Below are positions 16,674 to 24,869 of a DNA stretch of 39,899 nt, piece after piece. The translations under genes were made by a program, and so were the position numbers. Every line of letters begins with the position of its first letter. Positions within the stretch are counted from its first letter, which is position 1. Under the pieces are notes generated by a model. The model was given only the letters and a program-made list of their open reading frames with translations, did no database searches and was not told the origin of the DNA. This DNA is from Clostridium saudiense (GTDB lineage: Bacteria > Bacillota > Clostridia > Clostridiales > Clostridiaceae): assembly GCF_000577815.1 (NCBI RefSeq), contig NZ_CBYM010000033.1, forward strand, positions 1 through 39,899, given 5' to 3'.

Positions 16674-18269
16674 TTGGCTGATTACATAAATGAGATAAAA
16701 AAGAGAAGAACATTTGCAATTATTTCTCACCCTGATGCTGGTAAAACAACATTAACAGAAAAGTTCCTATTATACGGAGGAGCAATTAGACTTGCAGGTT
16801 CAGTAAAAGCAAGAAAAGCATCAACACATGCTGTTTCTGACTGGATGGAAATAGAAAAGCAAAGAGGTATTTCTGTTACTTCATCAGTAATGCAATTTAA
16901 TTATGCAGGACACTGCATAAACATTCTAGATACTCCTGGGCACCAAGACTTCTCAGAAGATACATATAGAACTCTTATGGCTGCTGACTCTGCTGTAATG
17001 GTAGTTGATGCTGCTAAAGGGGTGGAAGACCAAACAAGAAAGTTATTCCACGTTTGTTCATTAAGAGAAATGCCAATATTCACATTTATCAATAAGATGG
17101 ATAGAGAAGCTCAAGATCCATTTGGATTATTAGAAGATATTGAAGCTGAGCTTGGAATTAAAACTTATCCAATGAATTGGCCAATTGGTTCAGGTAAAGA
17201 CTTCAAAGGTGTTTATGATAGACAAAATCAAAGAATCATAGCATTCAATGGTGGAAATCACGGTTCTACAGAAGTTGAAGCTATTGAAGGTTCTGTTGAT
17301 GATGAAAAGTTCAGAGAAATATTAGGTGAAGCACTTCATGATAAATTAATGGAAGATATTGAACTTCTTGATATTGCTGGTGATGAGCTTGATATGGAAA
17401 AGGTTAGAGTTGGGGAATTAACTCCTGTATTCTTCGGATCAGCTTTAACTAACTTTGGTGTTGAGCCATTCTTAGAGCATTTCTTAGAAATGACTACATC
17501 ACCACTTGCTAGAAACTCAAATATTGGAGAAATTGATCCATTTGATGATAAGTTCTCTGCTTTTGTATTTAAGATTCAAGCAAATATGAACAAGGCTCAT
17601 AGAGATAGAATTGCATTCATGAGAATTTGTTCTGGTAAATTCACTAAGGGTGAAGAAGTATTCCACATGCAAGGCGGAAAGAAATTAAAGCTTGCTCAAC
17701 CTCAACAATTCATGGCTGAAAACAGAGAAATTGTTGAAGAAGCATATGCTGGGGATATTATCGGGGTATTTGACCCAGGTATATTCTCAATTGGAGATAC
17801 TTTATGTTCACCAAGCAAAAAGTTTAAGTTTGAAGGAATTCCAACATTTGCTCCAGAACACTTTGCCAGAGTTAGACCAGTTGACACTATGAAGAGAAAA
17901 CAATTCGTTAAAGGTGTTACTCAAATAGCTCAAGAAGGTGCAATTCAAGTATTTAAAGAAAACCATGTTGGTATGGAAGAAATAATAGTTGGGGTTGTAG
18001 GTGTACTTCAATTTGAAGTTCTTGAATATAGACTTAAGAATGAATACAATGTTGATATCAAGATGGATAGACTTGCATTTAGATATGTAAGATGGATTGA
18101 AAGCTACGATGGAGATATTGATAGATTAAACTTAACTTCTGATGCTAAGAGAGTTAAAGACTTTAAGGATAGAGACCTTATTATATTCCAAAATGACTGG
18201 GGAATTAACTGGGCTTTAGATCATAATAAAGGATTAGTTCTTTCTGGTGTTGGTAAGAGCGACGAATAA
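16674..18269 (+). CDS. prfC: Peptide chain release factor 3 (RF3)
   Basis: RF3 is the translational GTPase that removes RF1/RF2 from the ribosome after peptide release. The 531-residue length matches the family (about 529). It starts at TTG 16674, 8 bases after AGGAGG. GTPase motifs are G1 SHPDAGKTTL, G3 DTPGHQDF and G4 NKMD; the region GSVKARK and ISVTSSVMQF covers switch I. The C-terminal half (VFKIQANMNKAHRDRIAFMR onward) is the EF-Tu-like domain II and RF3-specific domain III. It is transcribed alone, ends at a strong terminator, and looks intact. This is the only clear housekeeping gene in the window. Confidence 0.97.
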   Translation: MADYINEIKKRRTFAIISHPDAGKTTLTEKFLLYGGAIRLAGSVKARKASTHAVSDWMEIEKQRGISVTSSVMQFNYAGHCINILDTPGHQDFSEDTYRTLMAADSAVMVVDAAKGVEDQTRKLFHVCSLREMPIFTFINKMDREAQDPFGLLEDIEAELGIKTYPMNWPIGSGKDFKGVYDRQNQRIIAFNGGNHGSTEVEAIEGSVDDEKFREILGEALHDKLMEDIELLDIAGDELDMEKVRVGELTPVFFGSALTNFGVEPFLEHFLEMTTSPLARNSNIGEIDPFDDKFSAFVFKIQANMNKAHRDRIAFMRICSGKFTKGEEVFHMQGGKKLKLAQPQQFMAENREIVEEAYAGDIIGVFDPGIFSIGDTLCSPSKKFKFEGIPTFAPEHFARVRPVDTMKRKQFVKGVTQIAQEGAIQVFKENHVGMEEIIVGVVGVLQFEVLEYRLKNEYNVDIKMDRLAFRYVRWIESYDGDIDRLNLTSDAKRVKDFKDRDLIIFQNDWGINWALDHNKGLVLSGVGKSDE

Positions 18270-18338
18270 ATAAAATTTTAAATTATAAATAACATGTTAC
18301 AGGGGAGGAAAGTTCCAAGTAACAAGTGATAAATGATA

Positions 18339-18380
18339 AGTGGCAAGTTGTGAGAATAATTTCACAGCTTGTCACTTTTC
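18339..18380 (+). terminator. Rho-independent terminator of prfC
   Basis: A 15-bp stem with two G-U type pairs (agtggcaagttgtga 18339-18353 with tcacagcttgtcact 18362-18376), an 8-base loop and a following TTTT tract lies about 70 bases after the prfC stop. Confidence 0.8.
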
Positions 18381-18479
18381 AATTATGTATTAGTTAATGG
18401 GATATATTAAGATGTTTATAAAGCAGTATTTGTGGTATATAATATAAATAAATATAGAAATAAGCGGAGGGAAGAACTA

Positions 18480-18770
18480 TTGAATTTAAATAAGGATATA
18501 ATAAAAGAAATAGTAGATATATCGAAAAAATATGATGGAATTAAAAAAGTAGTTCTTTTTGGATCTAGAGCAAGAGGAGATAATGAATTAAAAAGTGATA
18601 TAGATTTAGGAATATATTGCGATAGTGATTTGTTATTATTTATTGAAGAAATTGAAAATAATACACATACACTTTTAGAGTTTGATTTTTCAGATATGAA
18701 TAATATTCGAGATGAATTTTTTATAGAGCAAGTAGAGAAAGAAGGAATTTTATTATATGAGAAGTGTTGA
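18480..18770 (+). CDS. mntA: MntA-type nucleotidyltransferase antitoxin
   Basis: This 96-residue minimal nucleotidyltransferase carries the full signature GSRARGDNELKSDID: Gly28-Ser29, then 10 residues, then Asp40-x-Asp42 (GSX10DXD). TTG 18480 is chosen because GGAGGGA (18466-18472) lies 7 bases upstream; the longer frame from GTG 18432 has no site. MntA antitoxins transfer AMP onto a Tyr of the HepT toxin and so inactivate it. The following gene overlaps by 14 bases and encodes the matching HEPN protein, which fits that system. An older label for such pairs is HI0073/HI0074-like nucleotidyltransferase and substrate-binding protein. Confidence 0.85.
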   Translation: MNLNKDIIKEIVDISKKYDGIKKVVLFGSRARGDNELKSDIDLGIYCDSDLLLFIEEIENNTHTLLEFDFSDMNNIRDEFFIEQVEKEGILLYEKC

Positions 18771-19152
18771 ATTTAAATATATAAATCTAAAGAAAGCCTA
18801 TTTAAGATTAAAAGAAGTTAGTGATATGTATGATGGTAAAAATGATATAATAAGAGATAGCTTAATTCAAAGATTTGAATTTACATATGAGTTAACACAT
18901 AAAACTTTAAAGGAATTTATGAAGTATTTAGGTGTAACATTGGAAAATTCATTTCCAAGAACTATATACAAAAAAGCTTATGTTAATAATTTAATTTCTG
19001 ATGATCAGGTTTGGATTAATTTGTTAGAGGATAGAAACTGTACTTCTCATATCTATAATGAAAATTTAGCTGATGAAGTTGCTAGAAGAATTGTTGATAA
19101 ATATGTAGATGCAATAGGTGAGCTTGTAAATAATTTGGAGAAATTATTATAA
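18757..19152 (+). CDS. hepT: HepT-type HEPN toxin (HI0074 family)
   Basis: This 131-residue all-helical protein belongs to the HI0074-like HEPN family. It carries RX4HXY as R93-NCTS-H98-I-Y100. In HepT toxins the Arg and His form the RNase site and the Tyr is the residue AMP-modified by MntA, so all functional positions of the toxin appear present. It overlaps the antitoxin gene by 14 bases, with AAGGAA upstream of its ATG. HI0074-type sequences are the more distant branch of this family, and not all have been shown to be toxic, so toxin activity is inferred. Confidence 0.83.
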   Translation: MRSVEFKYINLKKAYLRLKEVSDMYDGKNDIIRDSLIQRFEFTYELTHKTLKEFMKYLGVTLENSFPRTIYKKAYVNNLISDDQVWINLLEDRNCTSHIYNENLADEVARRIVDKYVDAIGELVNNLEKLL

Positions 19153-19383
19153 TGTATAATTTTATAATTAGAAATTTCAGACGGCTATAGAGGATTATAT
19201 AAAAATAGTAGTTTAGATTTTAATGATAGAGATAATATATTGATATTTTTATATAATTTATATGTAAGATTCCGATTTTGTATCGAAATGTTGTTGGATA
19301 ATATATTAACGCGTTTATACAGCTTATAAAGTTATTAAAATTAATGAGTTTACATAGTATGGATAAAGCTAAATCAGAGAGAG

Positions 19384-19425
19384 AGAACAAATTGTGGTTA
19401 TAAAATACAGTTTGTTCTTTTTTTT
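19384..19425 (+). terminator. Rho-independent terminator, probably of the mntA-hepT unit
   Basis: The stem agaacaaattgt (19384-19395) / acagtttgttct (19407-19418), with one G-U type pair, is followed by a long T run. It lies about 230 bases after hepT and no other gene intervenes. Confidence 0.75.
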
Positions 19426-19664
19426 ATGTCTAGAAAATTATAAAATTTTTGAAGTTGTAAAATAAGTGATATAAGTTATTCTAAACAGTTAGGGTTGTAA
19501 GGTTGATACTCTGAAATTATTATGGTTAATTAACATAACTATTATTAAATAATAAAATTTTAAAGTTAAGAGAACACTCTTTTTTAAATAAATGATTAAA
19601 TATATTAAAAATAAAATTATAGAAATTAGAGAAAAAATATGGTAAAATATGTTAAATAGTTAAC

Positions 19665-19695
19665 CTCAATAAAGTAAAAGGGATATTTTATTGAG
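19665..19695 (+). promoter_or_regulatory. Leader hairpin upstream of the IPKTG gene
   Basis: A 9-bp perfect stem ctcaataaa (19665-19673) / tttattgag (19687-19695) with a 13-base loop lies 99 bases before the start codon. It lacks a T tract, so it is more likely an mRNA leader structure or operator than a terminator. Confidence 0.35.
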
Positions 19696-19794
19696 ATTTG
19701 CTAGTAATAATTTAGCCATTGAATAAATATATTTAATATGTATGGCAAAATTAGCTGTAATGATTATTTATTTAAACGAAAAGGGAGAAAAGGT

Positions 19795-20034
19795 ATGAGA
19801 AAACTAAATAGGGGTAAAAATAAAATTTTTCATAAGGGTATATTAACATTTTTAATGATATTTCTAATGATGACAACAATATGTACAACAGTTAAGGCAG
19901 AAGTATCAAATAATAATATAGTAATACCTAAAACTGGTGATGAAGGATTAGTAATGGTTATTGCAGTGTTAATATTATCAGGAGGAGCATTATTACTTGA
20001 AATTAATAAACAAAAAGTTGAAAGTAGAGAATAA
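19795..20034 (+). CDS. Minimal sortase substrate with IPKTG sorting signal
   Basis: This 79-residue protein consists almost only of targeting signals. ATG 19795 follows AGGGAGAAAAGG. A Lys/Arg-rich N-terminus and hydrophobic core (ILTFLMIFLMMTTICTTVKA) form a signal peptide likely cut after VKA. Only EVSNNNIVIPKT remains before the sorting motif IPKTG, followed by a hydrophobic helix (LVMVIAVLILSGGALLLE) and a charged tail NKQKVESRE. After signal peptidase and sortase processing, the surface product would be about 12 residues. A class B sortase gene follows 82 bases downstream and is its probable enzyme. It may be a real micro-substrate, a signalling or blocking peptide, or the remnant of a larger surface protein. 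Confidence 0.75.
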   Translation: MRKLNRGKNKIFHKGILTFLMIFLMMTTICTTVKAEVSNNNIVIPKTGDEGLVMVIAVLILSGGALLLEINKQKVESRE

Positions 20035-20116
20035 ATTCATAAAATATATTTAAGCAATTTATAAATTATAATGATAAAATAGATATATAAATATAAAATG
20101 TAAAAAGGGAAAATAT

Positions 20117-20878
20117 ATGAGAAAGATAATTAACATTATATTAGTAGCTATTATTATAGTATGCTTAAGTATTATAGGATATAAGTATTATAATTACAAT
20201 AAAGATGATAAGTTAAATTCAGAAATACAGGATCTTCAACCAGTAATTAATGAAGCTAGTGATTCAGATAATAATTCTAGTGGAGAAAATGATGGACAAG
20301 ATCAATCTAAAGATGGGGATTATGTAAATAGTGCAAATGAAGAACAATTAAAATCTATAAATAGTGATTATAAAATGTGGATACAAATTGAAAATACAAA
20401 TATAAATTATCCTGTTGTTCAAAGTTCAGATAATGATTATTATTTGAAGCATAACTTTAGAAAAGAATCTAATATTTCCGGGACAGTTTTTGTAGAAAGT
20501 GCAAACGATATTGATAATGATAAGAATATTATTTTATATGGACATAATATGAGAAATGGAACTATGTTTAATAATATTACAAATTATAAGGAAGAAAGTT
20601 TTTTCAATGAAGATAATAAAATTAGCATAATAATGAATAATACATTATATGAGTATGAAGTTTTTTCTGTTTATGTAAAGAATGTAAATGAAGTTAATTT
20701 AGCAATTGGATTTGCAAGTGAAGATGAATTCATTAATTATGCGTATAATGAGGCAGAGGAATCTCTTTATAAAAAGGATGTTGATTTTAGTGCAGGGGAT
20801 AATCTTATAACTTTAGTAACTTGTAGTTATGAATTTACTGATGCGAGAACTATTGTAGTTGCTAGAAGGTGTAATTAG
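20117..20878 (+). CDS. srtB: Class B sortase
   Basis: This 253-residue membrane transpeptidase has an N-terminal anchor (IINIILVAIIIVCLSIIG) and an acidic linker to about residue 75. The sortase beta-barrel follows. The catalytic residues are all visible: His143 (LYGHNM), Cys236 (TLVTCSYEF) and Arg244 (ARTIVVARR). TCSYEF with the close Arg is characteristic of class B. Class B sortases anchor specific surface proteins to peptidoglycan or build pili. The preceding gene offers an IPKTG motif, so the pair looks like a dedicated sortase-substrate unit. It ends before two palindromic repeats and a terminator. Confidence 0.93.
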   Translation: MRKIINIILVAIIIVCLSIIGYKYYNYNKDDKLNSEIQDLQPVINEASDSDNNSSGENDGQDQSKDGDYVNSANEEQLKSINSDYKMWIQIENTNINYPVVQSSDNDYYLKHNFRKESNISGTVFVESANDIDNDKNIILYGHNMRNGTMFNNITNYKEESFFNEDNKISIIMNNTLYEYEVFSVYVKNVNEVNLAIGFASEDEFINYAYNEAEESLYKKDVDFSAGDNLITLVTCSYEFTDARTIVVARRCN

Positions 20879-20881
20879 TAT

Positions 20882-20975
20882 AAATCTCTGTTATATCAAA
20901 ATGTTGTTGAAAATATCATATAGGTCTGTTATACCAAAATGTTGTTAACAACATTTTAATATAACAGAATTATAT
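20882..20975. repeat. Palindromic repeat, copy 2 with an adjoining half copy
   Basis: A half copy (about 20885-20909, again containing ctgttatatcaaaatgtt) is followed by a full palindrome (20918-20975, axis 20946/20947 at GTTAAC) whose arms differ at about four positions. The arms match the element at 6263-6320. It lies directly after srtB. No T tract follows, so it is not a simple terminator. Confidence 0.65.
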
Positions 20976-21107
20976 GGGGTTACAAAGTATAATTGTTTTA
21001 TTAAGTAAAAGTAACTGTTTTTAGAAGAAATAACAGTTAGTAAAATTATTTAAAACGGCGTAGAGAAATCAATTAATAATAACTAATAAATTATTAATTA
21101 TAAGATA

Positions 21108-21138
21108 TGCCTAGATTAAGCAATCTAGGCATTTTTTC
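21108..21138. terminator. Bidirectional terminator between srtB and the propeller gene
   Basis: A perfect 10-bp stem tgcctagatt / aatctaggca with a 4-base AAGC loop is followed by TTTTTT. It can end srtB transcription on the plus strand and, less strongly, the converging propeller gene. Confidence 0.85.
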
Positions 21139-21211
21139 TTACAAATATTTATGATATATCAGAGGATACACATAATGTAACATTTCAATTAATGCTATAT
21201 TACAATTTAAA

Positions 21212-22450
21212 TTAAATCTCAGTTAGCTTCCAAAGTTGTCCACCATAGAATGGGTTAGCAGTACCTATATAAAGACAATCATTACTAGATATAAATGTTC
21301 TAAGTCCATAATTAAATTTATCATTAAATCCATTTCTAGTAATCCTACTAAAATTAAGTCCATCATTAGATACAAAGAAATCAAAGCCAGATAAAGAGTT
21401 ATCTAACATTTTTCTTATTTCCTTAATATAATAAATTTGCCTTGCTATCTCATCAGAATTCAAGTAATTTTTAATTTTAGAAATTAATAAAATAAGATTC
21501 TCTTTATTGTTATTACATTTATCAATGGCATTTCTTATAGCATCTACAGCTCCATCACCAAAATAGTAACTTAGATTTTCATAAATTAATTCTAAATATT
21601 TTTCATCATCATTTATTGTGTCATAAGGGAGTTTTTTAGAAATCATATCTAAGGCTGATAAAACATTTTTATTTAAATAGTTTCCACAATTAACAAAGTT
21701 AATATCGCTTATTAATTCAGTGATTTCAGTACTTAAATCATCTGGAAGGAAGGCATTAAAATAACTTAATAAATTTAAGTGAGCATTTATAGTTAAATTA
21801 TTAATATGCTCTTCTAAATATTCGCTAGGTTTCATTTCATTAGAATGTGAACATGCATATACAAGTGAAATTTTATCAGGAGTATTACTAAGATTAGTAT
21901 AATTTTTAAATAAATCAATTATATTATAGGCTTTAGATGAATTTATGATTTTGAGTTGAATCAAATAGTTTAATAAAAACTTTAGTATTTCTTTGAAGTT
22001 ATTTAAAGAGCATGGAATGTTTTTAGGAATAAGGTAATCATATAATGTTGATGAATCAAATGTTCCTAAAAATAATTTGTCGTTGTAATTAGACATTCTC
22101 CAAATATATTGATTAGAAGAATAATCTATATTGCTACATTTACTAACGAACCCAGCTTTATAATTACCTAATGCAGTTTCAAATGATTGAGAATCATTTG
22201 GTGTACCTATAACTAAATCCCAATTATCATTTTCATCGAATCTATAAAGGGTAGTAGGAGTTTTAAAGCTTTCATATAAATAACTAAAATCAAATTGAGT
22301 AATTCTTTGAATTGCATAAATTATATTAGAAAAAGTTCCAACATATACATATTCATTACCATCACAAGCTGTATATTTAAATGGAGTTGCTACAGCATGA
22401 TAAGGTATTCCAAGGCCAGATTCATATTTTGCACCAGGACCAACTATCAT
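21212..22450 (-). CDS. Beta-propeller-like protein, C-terminal part, downstream of an in-frame TGA
   Basis: This is the second part of a gene running from 23335 down to 21212; 32 open codons connect it to the in-frame TGA at 22549-22547. The 412-residue part has propeller-like strands with repeated hydrophobic-G-T/S motifs (YVYVGTFSN, KLFLGTFDS, CLYIGTANPFYGGQLWKL). About 200 residues in the middle (KFLLNYLIQLKIINSSKAY onward) are helical and appear to be inserted between blades. No signal peptide, catalytic motif or named domain is evident to me. ATG 22450 has no ribosome binding site, so independent expression is unlikely. I do not assign a function. Confidence 0.6.
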   Translation of the reverse strand: MIVGPGAKYESGLGIPYHAVATPFKYTACDGNEYVYVGTFSNIIYAIQRITQFDFSYLYESFKTPTTLYRFDENDNWDLVIGTPNDSQSFETALGNYKAGFVSKCSNIDYSSNQYIWRMSNYNDKLFLGTFDSSTLYDYLIPKNIPCSLNNFKEILKFLLNYLIQLKIINSSKAYNIIDLFKNYTNLSNTPDKISLVYACSHSNEMKPSEYLEEHINNLTINAHLNLLSYFNAFLPDDLSTEITELISDINFVNCGNYLNKNVLSALDMISKKLPYDTINDDEKYLELIYENLSYYFGDGAVDAIRNAIDKCNNNKENLILLISKIKNYLNSDEIARQIYYIKEIRKMLDNSLSGFDFFVSNDGLNFSRITRNGFNDKFNYGLRTFISSNDCLYIGTANPFYGGQLWKLTEI

Positions 22451-22546
22451 TTGCCAATTCCAATCAAAATTAGAATCATACTCATCTATAGTTTCAATAG
22501 GATTACCTTTGAATACTAAAAATCCAGATTCCTCTAAAGGCTTACT

Positions 22547-23335
22547 TCAAGATCCAATTATTGAATATAGATAGCCATTATAATCAATTAAATCGAAGAT
22601 ACCTCCAAATCCAGTAGAAAGTTGATCTACATTTGGAATGTTTTGGAAAGAATTTAAATTTGCAACAACATTCCAATTATCTTTACTAGGATTTTCACTT
22701 TCCATGATTACTAAGTCAGAATCAATAATCATCATTCCAAAGTATAATTTGTTATTATAAATTTCCATAGACCTTATGCTTGCAAAACCACTTTCATCAA
22801 AAAATACAACTTCAGGCTTATCAATTCCTATAACAAAATTATCTTTGAATTTTAATATTCTAGCATACTTAGGCCCAAATCCACCCATATAAACACTTTC
22901 ACTATCTTCATTACTGGCTTTAAATGTTATTGCACTTCTATAACCAGTTTCATAAACTATTCCATCAGCATCAGTTTCAGATTTGTAAACAAGTTCAATT
23001 TTTTTAGTAGATTTATTATATCTAAATATTCTAGCAGCATTATCATCAACATCAGTAGGAACATCGCCTCTAAATACAAGTTTAGTAATTACATTTGCTA
23101 AAGTATCATTAGTAATAAATAAATTAATGGAATTTAGTAGTAAATTTCGGTTACTTCCTATATAGATATATTTCTTTGTTTCAGCCATTGCCCATACATA
23201 TGAGTTTGACCTATCACCACCTGGAATAAGACCGTCTACTTTGTTTTTACAATTGTTGGGATTAGAAATTTTTCTTATAATAAAATTTTTAGTTCTTATT
23301 TCATTAGTATATCGTTTTATTCTTTCGTTTTTCAT
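22547..23335 (-). CDS. Beta-propeller-like protein, N-terminal part, ending at an in-frame TGA
   Basis: This is the first part of the same gene. ATG 23335 lies at good distance from GAGGTGG; GTG 23347 falls within that site and is less likely. The 262 residues show repeated blade-like segments: YVWAMAETKKYIYIGSNRN, SVYMGGFGPKYARILKF, KLYFGMMII and YNGYLYSIIGS. The reading frame is closed by TGA at 22549-22547 right after IIGS but stays open beyond it. Restored, the protein would be about 707 residues. Propellers of this kind usually bind a ligand or wall polymer. It lacks a signal peptide, suggesting a cytoplasmic location. Confidence 0.6.
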   Translation of the reverse strand: MKNERIKRYTNEIRTKNFIIRKISNPNNCKNKVDGLIPGGDRSNSYVWAMAETKKYIYIGSNRNLLLNSINLFITNDTLANVITKLVFRGDVPTDVDDNAARIFRYNKSTKKIELVYKSETDADGIVYETGYRSAITFKASNEDSESVYMGGFGPKYARILKFKDNFVIGIDKPEVVFFDESGFASIRSMEIYNNKLYFGMMIIDSDLVIMESENPSKDNWNVVANLNSFQNIPNVDQLSTGFGGIFDLIDYNGYLYSIIGS

Positions 23336-23713
23336 TAGTTTTACCACCTCATATATTTTTACAAAGATTATAAAAAAATAATCTCCTAATATAATATGTT
23401 TTTATGAGTTAAGGTGACATAGTTTAAAATAATTTAATAATTAATATATATAAGAATTTAAAAATACAAAAATATTTATAAGATATTAATTCTATGAAAT
23501 TATAAGATTAGTAAAATAGCAGTTTTAAAACAAAAATTATTATTAAGGAAATTAGATTTCAAGTATATATTTTCATATAAGGCCAACAATAATATTAGGA
23601 GTTATGATATTGGAAAATTTTCTGTGAATAAATATCAAAGGACTAATTTAAAATGATAAATTAAAAAACAACATAAAAATAATTATAAGAATAACTTTAT
23701 TGGAGGTGCACTA
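23336..23713. other. Divergent intergenic region
   Basis: This AT-rich region separates the minus-strand propeller gene from the plus-strand thioester-domain gene and must hold both promoters. I could not find convincing hexamer pairs at proper spacing. A GGAGGTG ribosome binding site at about 23701 serves the plus-strand gene. No small gene is visible. Confidence 0.4.
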
Positions 23714-24688
23714 ATGAAAAGAGTTAAAGAAAACTTATTGATTATCATTACCATATTACTTATGTTAATTATAAATTTGACAAACACTGTTTATGCAGAA
23801 CCTTTAACAAGAGTTGATGGATCAGTTAGGGTTGAAAATGTAGGAGGAAGCCCTACATATAAAAATTCAAATTTAAAATTACAAAAATTAAATTATATTA
23901 ATAGAAGCAATGAAATTAATAGTGTTGATTTTCAAGGTGGTAAATCTGTATCTGTATTTTCTGAAAAAGCTAATTTTTCAAAAGTTAGTGATTTAGTAGA
24001 AGAAAGAGTTAATCCTATAAATAATAATGAAACATCAAAAGGTGTATCAAAAGCAGAAAATGTGCGAAACAAGATGGTAGTTAGTACGGGGGATAATGTG
24101 CTTGGAAGTATTGGATATGAAGACTTTTATTTAATAGCAAAAGAGATTACTACAGAAGTAGGAGCAGCATACTGTTTAGAAGTTGAAAAAGAATACCCAA
24201 ATGGGGAAATGTTTGAGTTTGAAGGAACACCAGAAAAGAATATAATAGGAATTATGGCAGCCGGATATCCTAATAAAAGTGCAGAAGAACTAGGTTTAAC
24301 ATCAGATGGTGATGCATATTTTGCAACACAAATGGCAATTTGGTGTGTTAGTGAAGGCTATATACCAAAGAAGTTTAAGAGTAGCGATAAAAATATGCTT
24401 CAAACTATTAAAAATATATATGAAGAGGGAATGCAATATAGTGGAGAAGATGTAGGGCATATTGCAATGGAATATTACTACAATGATAGTGTACAAAGAA
24501 TAGTTGCATATATTGTAGAAAATGAAGAGGTTATGCCACCATCAGAAGGTGGAAGGGTTGAACCAGATGTTACAGATGATACTTCAAATGACTTTGAAGC
24601 ATGGCCAGATATTCCAGATGATGAAGAAATGATTGAATCTAGGAATGAAAATGAAAGTGAAAGTGTAATTGTTCCTGGTTTAGGTTAA
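23714..24688 (+). CDS. Secreted Cys-Gln thioester-domain (TQXA) surface protein without cell-wall anchor
   Basis: This 324-residue protein has a signal peptide (LLIIITILLMLIINLTNTVYA) and, after a polar region, a thioester domain. The reactive Cys is Cys154 (AAYCLEVEKEYP) and the Gln is Gln206 in the motif T205-QMA (YFATQMAIWCVSEGY). Such domains form a Cys-Gln thioester that bonds covalently to host proteins and usually sit at the tip of Gram-positive adhesins or pili. The C-terminus is an acidic Pro-containing tail ending in VIVPGLG, with no LPXTG or membrane helix, so as read the protein is released. Downstream frames show no clear lost anchor. It lies 2.8 kb from srtB, separated by the minus-strand propeller gene. 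GGAGGTG precedes ATG 23714. Confidence 0.8.
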   Translation: MKRVKENLLIIITILLMLIINLTNTVYAEPLTRVDGSVRVENVGGSPTYKNSNLKLQKLNYINRSNEINSVDFQGGKSVSVFSEKANFSKVSDLVEERVNPINNNETSKGVSKAENVRNKMVVSTGDNVLGSIGYEDFYLIAKEITTEVGAAYCLEVEKEYPNGEMFEFEGTPEKNIIGIMAAGYPNKSAEELGLTSDGDAYFATQMAIWCVSEGYIPKKFKSSDKNMLQTIKNIYEEGMQYSGEDVGHIAMEYYYNDSVQRIVAYIVENEEVMPPSEGGRVEPDVTDDTSNDFEAWPDIPDDEEMIESRNENESESVIVPGLG

Positions 24689-24869
24689 CTTTAATTTTTA
24701 TAAAATTACTTTTGGTATGTTCAAGAAGCTATTTTGCTTGTTATTATAAAGTAGAGCAATTGCTTTCTTAGGTATAGTTTTTAGAGAATTATTTGAAAAT
24801 AACAGTAAGTTAGATATAATATAATTAATCTTTTGAACAAAGGATAAAATGGCGAGAGGGGAATAAGAG

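Larger units (their letters stand above)
19153..19794. other. Long intergenic region between hepT and the sortase-substrate gene
   Basis: Nothing here is convincingly coding. A start-less open stretch of about 55 codons (about 19170-19330) has no recognisable relatives. A terminator lies at 19384-19425 and a leader hairpin at 19665-19695; both are listed separately. A -10-like TGGTAAAAT occurs near 19640, so transcription of the small IPKTG gene probably starts shortly before the hairpin. Confidence 0.45.

Noticed and set aside
19170..19330. Open frame of about 55 codons after hepT
   Set aside because: It has no start codon, no ribosome binding site and no recognisable relatives.
20882..20975. 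CRISPR-like repeats after srtB
   Set aside because: The units are palindromes without regular unique spacers and no cas genes are present.
22547..22549. Selenocysteine or recoded TGA in the propeller gene
   Set aside because: No SECIS-like hairpin is evident directly after the codon, the context is not a redox motif, and other genes in the window end in TGA.
7983..22549. A link between the two nonsense-split genes and the RF3 gene lying between them
   Set aside because: Attractive as a readthrough idea, but position alone is no evidence; RF3 is intact and the stop types differ (TAA and TGA).
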